NCBI GenBank assembly: GCA_026214975.1
Contig: CM047815.1
Coordinates: 76,165,299 to 76,229,298, forward strand
Origin: Gentiana macrophylla
Lineage: Eukaryota > Streptophyta > Magnoliopsida > Gentianales > Gentianaceae
Direction: 5' to 3'
DNA length: 64,000 nucleotides
A program made the position numbers and the translations under genes. The stretch's first letter is position 1. Each line of letters opens with the position of its first letter. Positions 46,101 to 56,554 of this stretch are shown here, piece after piece. The notes below the pieces were generated by a model. The model did no database searches. It was not told where the DNA came from and saw nothing but the letters and a program-made list of their open reading frames with translations.

Positions 46101-47560
46101 ATTTTGATCTATATCAAACATGGAAATTTGCTCTACCCATTTTCTTTATGATTCGGGAATCTTTGGTTTATACTGAACGATGGTTTCGCAAAACAATGGT
46201 GTAGAAATATCGATTCGATTTGGGAATATGTTTGTAGATGTGTCTTCTTTTGTCTTCTATCTGCTGAATGTTTTTTTCTCCCTTCCCTGATGAAGAACAT
46301 TTGAAGTACATATATTTCAATGTGGATATTAGCTGCTATTGAAAAATAAAATTCTGGTTGTTCTTTTCTGATTTATCATTGTAATGCAATTTATTCAACT
46401 GCTTTTATGATAAGATGTTGTTTGCTGATGCATTCATATATTTGCATATGCTCCTGATTCAACCCTCTCCCCATTTTTCTTCAAGATTTGCATATGCTCC
46501 TGCATCTCTTCATCATTTCATCTAGGTAGTTGTTCTTGGGTTTTCATGCTACTACCATTCAAGATTATGAGGATACAAATGTAGTGTTTTTTTTTTTTTT
46601 TTTGCAGAAATCTTGTTGTACCACCGGACTAGATTTGTCATCGAAGCTGTCAAGGTTCCGAGCTGTAGACTTTTACCATTGCTAGTGCAGAACCCGGATC
46701 ATCATGGGCAAAACCACCTGTAAAGCTCAAGAAAGTAACAAGAGCAAGTGGTATTGTTTTTCTTTAAAAAAAAATTTTTGGGTGAAACATGAAAAAATGT
46801 TTTTAAAAAGTTGAATATCTATTGAATATGTTCTGTTTTGATGTCATATGACTGTATGCATTTTACTACGAAATCACTGTGAATTTGTTTCGGAGCATAT
46901 AGTCCAAGTTATCAAAACAGAAAATATTTTGTAAATTCTCAACTTTTCAGGCATACTTATTTAAATCTTTTTTTTTCCGGATGAACATATTATGTCAAGG
47001 TTAGTTTCTAATTTATTCTAGTTGATTTTTTTTTTCTTTTGGTGTATAAATGGCATCATGGAAAGTGGATCTGTTAAAGTAGTACATCTTGATATTGGTT
47101 CAAATCATTAAGGATTGAGATTTTATTGCATATTGTGGTGATAGTTTTTTAAAAATTATAATACCATCCATTTATTTGCAGTCGGTGTAGATGAAAATGA
47201 TGAAACTATGGGTGTGGACTCATGATGAGAAATTTGCAACTTTGACAAAGATGCTCCTCTTAGCAATAAGGAGTTTGAAGGTTAAATTCTATTTATTGCC
47301 TTTTTGTGCAGCTTGTGATGTATTTCTTTTTCTTGGACCTTTGGATGAACATAGTAAAGTAATTGTGAGGATGATTTATAGTTTTAGAGGTCACCCTTGA
47401 ATGTTTCATATGTATACTTTTGCAAACAGTTATTTTACTGGTTATCAATGTGATTTTGTTGGGCTTGGTGAAGCATTGTTGTTTTTTTTGCTTCGTCTCC
47501 TGATGGGTTCATGGTCATCTTCATGCGAATGACCCCGAAATGATTTGGCTACGGGTAGAT
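43166..47560. other. intron-like tract without an identified gene; CACTA interior candidate
   Basis: AT-rich DNA with features of a plant transcription unit on the plus strand: pyrimidine-rich leader, GT donors and strong acceptors such as a T17 run then GCAG near 46605. No exon gives a recognisable product. A short open frame at 43917-44255 and another at 45221-45463 are not assignable. It runs into a CACTA-type terminus at 48043, so it may be the interior of that transposon. Confidence 0.35.
45253..45359. repeat. 35-bp exact direct repeat
   Basis: The 35 bases at 45253-45287 are repeated exactly at 45325-45359. On the minus strand both copies would read DKQKEEFKHMI within an open stretch (Lys/Glu-rich), which hints at a small decayed exon; no family recognised. 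Confidence 0.7.
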
Positions 47561-47569
47561 TTATATACA

Positions 47570-48043
47570 ATGAGAGTAATATATTATCATTTAACGAAGG
47601 GAAATCCGGTCATTAAAAGTCATTTTCCCGTCATTAAAGACTTTTAATGACTCTTTAATGATGGGTAAATCTTTAATGACGGGAAATTTACTCTCGTTTC
47701 TAAGTCTTTAATGACGGAAATTTACTCTCGTTTCTTTCATTCTTTGCTTCTATATAAAGGCATATAATGAGAGTAACATTTCCCGTCAGTATTGATTTCC
47801 TCTTTTAGTGACGGGTCTTTCACTCTCATTAAAAACACATTTCTAATGAGAGTGAAAGAACCGTCACTAAAAGAGGAAATCAATACTGACGGGAAATGTT
47901 ACTCTCATTATATGCCTTTATATAGAGAAGCAGCAATGAAGGGAAACGAGAGTAAATTTCCCGTCATTAAAAGTCTTTAATGGCGGGAAAATGACTTTTA
48001 ATGACCGGATTTCCCCTCATTAAAACTCGATTTTCTTGTAGTG
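47570..48043 (-). mobile_element. CACTA (En/Spm-type) transposon terminus with subterminal foldback
   Basis: The right edge is TTTTCTTGTAGTG, i.e. CACTACAAGAAAA on the minus strand, the hallmark of CACTA ends. It interrupts Copia gag and is followed by AAG (48044-48046), the size of a CACTA target duplication. Inside are repeated AATGACGGGAAAT and TTTACTCTCGTTT motifs and a large hairpin, with 82-bp arms at 47750-47831 and 47844-47925 around a 12-base loop. A longer outer pairing joins about 47596-47650 to 47957-48016. The opposite end of the transposon is not present at 25437, so it was lost. Confidence 0.82.
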
Positions 48044-48046
48044 AAG

Positions 48047-48766
48047 AGAACCATGGAATCTTGATTCTTGGCCTTGTTAGCCACATACAACTTCTGTCTT
48101 TCAAACTTGATTGTCATTGCAAAGGTATCATGAATTTCTGGAAAAGGGCACCATCAACATTGCCTGTGAGACTATTGGCTCAAATTCATCTCTTAATCCT
48201 TTAAGGAATTTCATGACATGTTCAGCCTCCATATGATCCATCAGATTGCTGATTGCATTGCAGTGACATTGAGGATCACAAGAACAGACCATTACAGGCC
48301 TGATGGTCTTGATCTCTTCCCAAAGAATCATTAATTTTGTAAAATATTGATTGGCAGAATCTGTGCATTGTTTCAGTAGATGCATTTCTTCAAGAAGATC
48401 TGAAAATCTTAATGCATCAACATTTGAAAATCTTGCTGCAAGATTTTTCCAAACTGCATGTGTATTCTTGAAATACAATAAACTTTGTGCAATGGTGTTT
48501 TCCACATAATTTAAAATCCATGATCTCACCATTGTATCACACTGTCTCCATGCATGAAAGTCTGCTGAATCTGTTTCTGGCCTTTTAATTGTGCCGTCTA
48601 TGAAGCCAATTTTATTCTTGGTGATCTACACCATCTGCATGGACATTTTCCATGGATTATAGTTGTTGCCATTCATCAATGGATGAACAAGAACCAGAGA
48701 AGGATTCTCATTTGGATGAACATAGAATGAACTGGAGGGACTTATTTCTTGTTTCTTAGCTGCCAT
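48047..48766 (-). pseudogene. Copia gag, N-terminal part
   Basis: Starts MAAKKQEISPSSSFYVHPNE at 48766. It continues LVLVHPLMNGNNYNPWKMSM, a premature TAG near 48629, then MVRSWILNYVENTIAQSLLY, LARFSNVDALRFSDLLEEMH-like and QAMLMVPFS stretches. Near the break it reads FERQKLYVANKAKNQDSMVLF. This is the UBN2/retrotran_gag capsid type. The missing continuation RFVSANPRPKN and the zinc knuckle are 22.6 kb away at 25436, which proves the split. Confidence 0.9.
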
Positions 48767-48965
48767 GGCTATCAAGAACTCCAGAATTGATTACAAATCA
48801 ACAATGATAATGAAAAACCGATCAATAATTGATAAAAAAACAGAGAAAGAGATGACAGTTTACTCTCAAGAAACTGAAAACTTAGAAAAGATGAAGAAAA
48901 CTCTCAAAATTCTTCAAAGATTGAAGGAAAAATGTCGGAAAGCATTTAGAAATTATCAAATTTCT

Positions 48966-48977
48966 GCTCTGATACCA
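48966..48977 (-). other. Copia primer binding site
   Basis: TGGTATCAGAGC on the minus strand, complementary to the 3' end of plant initiator tRNA-Met, directly after the 5' LTR. This is the standard priming site of Ty1/Copia elements. Confidence 0.92.
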
Positions 48978-50419
48978 TGATGAAGTTTGTAGAATTACAA
49001 ACAAACAAAATATAATGCGGAATTATTATTGATCAAGTAAAGATCACAAGGTGATTACAATGCAGCTGATCATGGGGTATTTATAGCTTTATACACCTCA
49101 TGGATCAGTCAGAAGTAAGTTACAAACGGTTATAACAAACTATAACAGAATAACCGTTTTCTAGTTTACATCAGCAGGCTTCTATACTATCAGCAGACTG
49201 CTGGTGTCTTCATATCATCAGCAGCTTGTGCACTCAGCATTCCTTTCTGTTATCTCCCGTGTATAATTAAAATATTCAAACCGAATTAAACCAACAATTT
49301 TATTAATTTTGACGAAGCAGATACAACAAGAAATAGAGAAAGAAAATACAATAGAAATGATAAAAGGATATGCAACGATCAGAGTCGAGACGAACTCTTT
49401 TCTTAAGACAAATTTGCCCCGGTATGTACCCCGGTTTGCAGCAATTGTCTCCCAGGAATTCTCAGATTACTTTTCAGAATAGTGGTACAACAAATTCTGA
49501 ACTCCGGGGAACTCTAACAGTGCTTCAGTTTTCTCTTCACTTGATGCAAGAACAGAATTATGCAGAAGAATGATATGTATGCTATTTGTTGGTGTTGCAA
49601 TTCAGTGTGTGTTCTTCCCATTCATGTAGCTCGTTTATATAGTAGAGGACATGGCTCGAATCAAGCCTTTGATATTCAAGATTCAAGGCGACTTGTTAAT
49701 GCAAACGGCCAGATTGAAGTTGTTTCATCTTCACCCCAATGAATTCAGCAGCCTTCTAGAATTCTGAATTAAGTGAAAACGAGTTGAGCTGTGAGCTGGG
49801 CTTCGAACTTGAACTCAGAATGTTGTTGTTTGGATTGGGCTCAACTCGATTGGACTTTTATATAAAAATTTAATACTGTCCTGGGCCTAGGGCCCCCAGG
49901 CCCAAGAAGGCCCATTCCCCAAGCCCAAGGTCAAGGTCAACGGTCAACGGGCACGGGCACGGGACCGGGACCGGACGGGCGGCGCGCGCGCGCGTGTGTG
50001 GCCATTTTAGCAGAACGTCTGACCGCTAAAACCAATCCGATATCTCTCCTTCTTCTAGGAGCTTATACCACATACAACATTCTTCCCACATAAATACTAG
50101 GAATTGTTTCTCTCAACTCCCAATGTGGTTTACAAGTTGAAACTTTTCAACTTCCACTTCCAACATTAGCTCTTTCAACCACCCGACTTTAAGCGTTAAT
50201 TTCTCATTCACTCGTTATCCGAATTGAATGATTCCAAATCCTGAATTCATCTACGACTCACGTAGTTTTCAGAATTAACAAAACATTACATATATTCTTG
50301 TAATATATCCGAATCACGTTTACAAAGTCACTGAATAAAATGATTATAAAATCATTTTTAATTCACTTTTAATTCAATTCCTCATTTTCTCCAACACTTT
50401 CAGCCTATATACTGTAACA
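48978..50419 (-). repeat. Copia 5' LTR, split by a solo LTR
   Basis: Segments 48978-49247 and 50402-50419 (the TSD CTTTC is duplicated at 50397-50401) together give about 288 bp matching the 3' LTR at 19594-19924. Confidence 0.9.
49248..50396 (-). mobile_element. solo LTR, family B (1,149 bp)
   Basis: TGTTATCTCCC at one end and TCTCCAACA at the other, flanked by CTTTC at 49243-49247 and 50397-50401; the uninterrupted site is seen in the 3' LTR at about 19903. A CTATATAAACG TATA-like motif on the minus strand near 49635 favours minus orientation, weakly. A GC-rich stretch (about 49920-50000) has duplicated hexamers (GGTCAA, GGGCAC, GGGACC) and a CGCGCG run. Confidence 0.9.
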
Positions 50420-50424
50420 TGCTA

Positions 50425-51542
50425 CTTGGAAAGCTTGACCGCTATGTCGACTTTTCTTCTCCCCAAAATCTCCCTCTTAAAAAACTCTATATTTTACTTG
50501 TGAATTGCAAGTATTTTGTTGTAACACAAAAGAGCTTGACACCCCTTCCCTTTTATAGAGGGGGTGTGGCGCCTCATATGACCCATATGATTGAGATTTA
50601 ATCAAATATGAATATAATGTATCAATCAAATATTTGATTGATTAAATAGATTATGCTTCTAATTAATATTTAATATTAATTTATAATGTCGCTATTGTTT
50701 CATAATAAATAATATGAATATTAATTACAATATTAATATTCTACTATTAGTTATACACAATAAATAATCCGAATATCAACAACAATTTGTAGTAAGCATA
50801 ATTAAATTCGTATTTGGTTATCGTCATAACCGTAATTTAATTCCGGACAATAGTTCATATGTGTTTGACCTGATAGGCTTCTGAATATGTTGGCCGTAAG
50901 TATAAAGTGTATTTACAAAAATACATTTCATATTTAACGATCGTGATTGACATTTAGCAATGCGTCATGACTCACCAATCATCAGAATAAGTCCAGTGCT
51001 ATGACTACAACTCTTCATGCATGTGAAACACTTACCGTGTAAATAAAATCCTTTCGCATACGCAATATACATACAGTCGTTACTCATCAACGGCTGTATC
51101 TTATAATCTGAATATTATATTCTCTCAAAGCAACACATTACTTCCATTTTGTCAAGACTTTCGAGAATCATTATAAAACGGCCCTTTCGGATATACATTC
51201 CTACCATTAGGATGCGCGAATTCTGGACGAACAACATAAATTCTACGCATGCTTCAATATCATGCTCAATCACTATCGCATTTTTTCCCATAATTAAGGG
51301 AAACCTCAACAACATTAAATCATAGCAATCCACACCGCGATATTATGAAGACTCCAGTCTAAGATAATTACACAATTGCCACATACATGTGACATTTAAT
51401 AAAGTAAGTGGGTCGGTTTGACATACGTATTCTCCAATATATGTCCACGTACACTCCAAGTAACCTTACACTTTGGTAGACGAGATTTTTCACTACCTTC
51501 ATAGGATATAGGACATCCAATACGCGCTATTCCAACCGTTCT
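50425..51542 (-). mobile_element. outer family A LTR, middle segment
   Basis: The reverse complement aligns with 20200-22189. A TATA motif CTATAAAAGGG (minus, about 50560-50549) precedes the expected transcription start. It is interrupted on the left by the Copia (TSD TGCTA 50420-50424) and on the right by the family C solo LTR. Confidence 0.88.
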
Positions 51543-53755
51543 TGTAACGCCCCGCTCCCGGATACCGAGCCCTTATCCGGAAGAGTACGTTCGGCGCGTA
51601 TAACATTAAATAAATCCAATATTATACACCAGCCTGTACGTCGTCGTATCAAAATTAAAGCAACGGAAACCCAAAAGGCTCGGGTAAAAACCATAAATGC
51701 TACTAAAATACAAACCGACTACGGGTAGAAAGGAAAATCTTACAACGTACGATGTTACAAAATAAAGATACAACCCTTGTCTTAGAAACTTGGAATAAAA
51801 GTACAACATGTTATTTAAGAATCTACAACATACTATAGTACAACCTTTAAAAGAAAGTAAAAGAAAGCTTCATCAGCACCAACGTCATCAAAACATCATC
51901 GAACCCCTCAACGAGCTCAAGGACAACCTGTTCGTCTTCTCACCCCAAAAGCACACAAAAAAACATATGCAATTGAGGTAAGTACAAAGCACTTAGCAAG
52001 AGGAAGAAGCTAATGTAAAATCAAGTCTTACAACGAAAGGTTCATTAATTATTATTAAGTTATCTTTATGAGACCGACTCAATTCTGGGGTTCATTTTAT
52101 GCTCATCAACATGTCGTGACTAAACTTTTCTAACTTAACCTATCTTTGCCACATCGCCATTCAAGGGCACAATGCATGGTGCTACCCACCACGAGGTATC
52201 GTTTGCAACCTATCAGTGGATCACACCGATAGCCACAGGATAAGACCCGATAGTGTACACGTTCGGCGAAGTCTCCCTGCCATTTAGCCATTTAGCCATT
52301 TATAGGCCAGCAGAGTTATTCACTTTATCTGACCTCCCACACATCGCGATATGTCTAGGTGCCTTACCAAGAATGTTACGATGTTTAGTCTTTTAGCTAC
52401 ACACGTACGTTTATTGTTAATTATTAACTAGCCACCTATGTATTTTCAAGTAAGCTCCCTCACTTCTAATACTCTCTTTCTTAGACCACTAGACACGGAC
52501 AAGGCCTAGCACATACACAGACATTGATGAATACTAATTCATCAAAGCACAAGCCTATCATGCCCTTCCGACGGTCCCGAACTTCAACTCCCTTTAAGAG
52601 TACATTCGGTGCCGGAACTAAACGCATCAGAAACTCATTCAAGACTTGCTCATGTTTGTTTAATATTATTAGATCAAGAAACAACACTTGAAACTCAACA
52701 CATAGCTCAAACATCATATATCCCAAAAGCAAGATCAATGCGTGCGCATTCAAGGGAATGCTTGCGCATTCTAACTGTACAGGCCCTAAACCTGATTTTC
52801 AACACTTCTCTCGATTCTACAACCTTTCTAACATGTTTATCACCAAAAATACACATCAAAACAACAGGAAAACAGCCTTTAAACTTACCATAACATCTTG
52901 TACTATAACAACAACAATTAACATGATTTACAATCAAGAAATCAACACAAAAGCTCAACCTTAACATCATAAAACTTTAATTAAACATTAGGAAGAGCCT
53001 CTTACTTGATTGAAGCCACAAACCAAAACTAATCTCTGCAGCACTTAAACAGGCCTCAAACAAGATCTAAAAGATCATAATTAACATGAATTAATTGATG
53101 ATCAAAGTTTCTAAACAAAGAACTACGAAACAAAACCCTAGAACATGAATTCATGATCCTTTTCATGAATTTACAGCGAAGTCGACTCCAACATACCCGA
53201 GAATCGGACCCAAATTACAGTATCAAATCCTTGTCTTCTCACGATTCCAAATGGTACATTCGGATTTCTAAACGGATTCACGGATCAAAAGTTATGCCCA
53301 AAACCCTAAAACACAAAACATCATGATCTTTTACGATTTTTCAGCAGAAAACGAGTTAACCATACCTGGATTATTTCCTGTAAGAGTAATTTTAGAGTAA
53401 TCTACACTCTGAGACGATCGTTTTGACTATTCATTGCTACAAAACGGAACTACGGATTGGAAGATATGAATTTTTGAAGTTTATCTCCTTCTCCAATGTA
53501 GAAGTCGACTTTGGCAGAGGTTGATGGAACGCACAACAGTTTTTTTTTTCTTTTCAGATTTTTAGAAAGGAAGAGTTATGAGTGTGGGAAGTTTTAATCT
53601 TGAAAATAACCTCCCAGAGATTGATGTTATTTATTAACTCCCAATAACTTCCCTTTATATTTCAAATAAAACTTAAATTCTTTATTTAAATATTATAAAT
53701 TTGAACCTTGTGTTAAAAGACGTTTTGCCCTTTTTCGAAAAGTCGGGATGTTACA
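51543..53755 (-). mobile_element. solo LTR, family C (2,213 bp)
   Basis: Plus-strand ends TGTAACGCCCCGC and GGGATGTTACA, flanked by GTTCT at 51538-51542 and 53756-53760. It is the only family C copy with both termini and serves as the reference for the cluster at 25437-37136. By comparison with the polypurine tracts there, it lies in minus orientation. Contains cassette 3 at 52737-52770. Confidence 0.94.
52737..52770. repeat. palindromic cassette 3 in family C LTR
   Basis: AATGCGTGCGCATT (52737-52750, arms of six around TG) and AATGCTTGCGCATT (52757-52770, one arm mismatch), separated by CAAGGG. Confidence 0.85.
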
Positions 53756-53760
53756 GTTCT

Positions 53761-54057
53761 ATCAATGTCCTGTTTAATAATAAATGCGACTAGAGATATT
53801 TAATTATTATACCATTAACAGTGAGTCGAAATCTCATCAAACATAATCACCATTATGATTTTTATATCATAGTACGTTTAATCCTAATGACGTTATTATA
53901 TACAATATTAAATCGGTTCGCTAAACAAACAAGTGCATAACAACAACAGTGCTTTTGTTATTCACAATAATAAAGTTGCATAAACATAGTACACAATAAA
54001 TGACCCAAACCGTTCGGATCCGGTCTAACCCGATTGGGTTTAGACACTAAACGAACA
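53761..54057 (-). mobile_element. outer family A LTR, right segment (5' end)
   Basis: The reverse complement starts TGTTCGTTTAGTGTC then TAAACCCAATCGGGTT, parallel to TGTTGAAATAGTGTCC at 20200. It is the true left end of the LTR in element orientation. Confidence 0.85.
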
Positions 54058-54318
54058 AAAATTCCAGCAAAAATTCTTCAAAGAGAAAAGCCACTCCATA
54101 ATTGATTTCTTTTGTCTAATACTAATCATCAGGGCCTCATTGGTAAGTGCTACAAGATCTCGTGCATTGGAACCCATGGTTATGGATCCAAATCTGTTAT
54201 TATGGAAGATTTTCCTTTCCAAGTGAAATCCCCAAGGATATGAAAGAGTGAAAAAATGCTTTCGTTGTTGTGGAATAGGTCGGGTGATAGCTAAAAACTC
54301 ATCCACTGGATAAAGCAT
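54058..54318 (-). pseudogene. unidentified coding fragment interrupted by family A LTR
   Basis: From ATG at 54318 the minus strand is open through [40 protein letters not shown] and [15 protein letters not shown], and then runs into the LTR. The composition is protein-like and no stop breaks it before the LTR boundary. I do not recognise the family. It may be the target gene or retroelement into which the outer LTR inserted. Confidence 0.4.
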
Positions 54319-54349
54319 GTAAAAGCGGGGATAGTTGATGGGTGTTGAT

Positions 54350-56550
54350 GATACATGGATTAATCATTTGTATAATGATAAGGAGCAAGATGGTTGATGT
54401 TAGTCAACTAGATGATACATTTCATGATGTTTTATCCTGATGAGAGACAAATTAATGATCATTATTACGACATTTTACCCCAGTATTGATACCACTTTGA
54501 GCATTATTGTACCAATTTAAGTCAATAATTACTTAATTTTATCCAAATATATAAATAGTGGTTATTATATAAATTATCGTATTTTTATAAGTTTTTATAA
54601 GTTTTGTATCGGTTTAGTAACCGGAGTGTCGTGTCAGATTTACACGGGTATTTGTGATATTTTTATTGCGATTTATGATAAACCAAGACCCGAGTAACGA
54701 CATTTTAAAGTATAATCATATCTTTGGAAGGATATAGAAAGTGTCACTGCTCGTCAGTGGTCGAGTGGCTAATCGATTCGATTTAGTGGAAATCGAGAAA
54801 TATCTTCGACAAACAAATGGCCCATCAAAACGACATTTTACAAGAAGAATCCTTCATAAAAGTTGTAGATCTTCAAATAAGCTTTCCAACGCACTTTGAA
54901 TCACGAGACGAGAATTTTGCCTGACTGAAGAAAGCTTGATTCGAGTCGACCCCCAATCTTGGTGATCAAGGCTTTCAAAATATCCCACGTAAAAATATGT
55001 TTTGAGGCCTAAAAATATGTATTTTGAAGTATGGAAGAATATACCACAAGCTTACAAGTTCAACGGGTCGGTTTTCCTACGTGCTTATACCGTAAAATAT
55101 CTTCGACGAATATACGACCCAACATAGAGGCATTTTCAGGGGAAGAGTCCTTGATGAAAGTTTCATATCTTTGAAAGAGCTTTCCAACGGATTTTGAATC
55201 ATGTCAATCGGAGGTCTACAACTCAAGTTATGGGCATTATACCAAAACTCAGCTCGAACTAACCTTTAACTCGGTTCGAACAACAAAAATCCTATAAATA
55301 GACCCCTTTCTCCACCACTTTCCTTTGCTCATTCTCTTCTCATCTCCTTCTCCTCTTCTTCCATCCCCTCTTCTCCCCTTCCCTTCGCCCCTCTCCTCTT
55401 CTTCCATCTCATTTCTTCTCTTCTTCTTGTTGTTTTTATTTTGAGCCCATATATATATATGTCTATGTATATATATATATATGTATTTATATGTTTTTTT
55501 TAAATTAAGTAGTTATAGAACCGTTGTAATGGCGGAATAATTATCGAAGATTGTTAAAATCGAAGCTTTGTTATACTACATCCGGTGGAAACGACTTTGA
55601 TTCAATGAAATAATCGATAATATATTCTAATATTATCATGTTTACTATTTCTATTTCTATTTATATATTATATATGTTAATTATGTTAAACTAAAAATAT
55701 ATCTAGCCAAGATATGAATCTGAATTAGTTAATCTTTTTGGTAAAATGAATGATCGACTCTGATAATAATGATTAAAACCAATTATAATGAATCTCTTTC
55801 TATTTGCACTTAATGAAAGTAAAAATTGAATTAGCCACTCGATTTTTACTAGAAACGTAATCTAATGAATTGACAACTCGCGATTAGAATACGAGATCGT
55901 AATAGAAAGACCGGAGGGTAAAATTGGCCGAGTGAAAACGTGACAACGGAATCCGATTTCCTACCCGGGGGCAGATTTGTCCTAGAAAAACAAATCTTAT
56001 TAAAATTTGTGCTCGAGATCTAATTACGTCAATTTATCTATTTTTATGAAGATTTTAAAATATTGACCGCATGACAAAACGGTAGTGACCCGATCTTTTG
56101 GATGACGTAGGATAGTTAAATGAGACATATGACAGTTTCATACGCTCGTGTGAGAAGGAACTGTTGAGCTTAGGAGTACACCGGTTCATACATAATTGAC
56201 CTCCTTGCATCAAGGAAAAGATCTGTCTCATTCAATTTCACTACAAAAAGATATTGATTCAGTAAAGTATTCTTGGCTAGTTCCAAAAATATATATATTA
56301 TCTATTTTTATATTTATATATTTATTTACTGCTTTACTAACAATCTAACTAATCTAACGATCTAACCCGATAAAACTGCGACTTAGATCGAGTTAATAAT
56401 AGCTTCTTGGTGTTTAACCACACTTTGAATTATGCCTTCATTTCCCTGAGGATACGACCTGACTCACCAGACTAGCACTACAATTTGACCCGGTACACTG
56501 CCGGTAAGGATTGTATAGCCTAGAAAACGTACGTCATATCCCCGTTCTCA
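54350..56550 (+). mobile_element. LTR E1, diverged Gypsy-type
   Basis: Shares with 56555-58180 a series of blocks in the same order: TATTATATAAAxTATC, GTACCGGTT-like, CGTCGTGTC, TTTCCAACGCA-like and AACTCAAGTTAT, ending at GATACGACCT and GACCCGGTACACTGCCG. A TATA box CCTATAAATAGAC is at about 55288-55300. No internal coding region lies between E1 and E2. The left boundary is uncertain. Confidence 0.7.
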
Positions 56551-56554
56551 TGCA

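Larger units (their letters stand above)
19594..50419 (-). mobile_element. Ty1/Copia retrotransposon, split by nested insertions
   Basis: Two direct LTRs, TG...CA bounded, lie at 19594-19924 (3' LTR) and 48978-50419 (5' LTR, itself split), and the 5-bp target duplication TGCTA is present at 19589-19593 and 50420-50424. Reading leftward on the minus strand: 5' LTR, primer binding site, gag, knuckle, protease, integrase, reverse transcriptase, RNase H, polypurine tract, 3' LTR. Removing three insertions (20200-22194, 25437-48046 and 49248-50401) leaves about 5.1 kb, the normal size of a Copia element. In-frame stops and frameshifts make it inactive. Confidence 0.92.

Noticed and set aside
56238..56252. 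CACTACAAAAAGA as the missing CACTA transposon end
   Set aside because: It lies within LTR E1, outside the Copia that the CACTA interrupts, lacks the subterminal repeats and diverges from CACTACAAGAAAA after eight bases.
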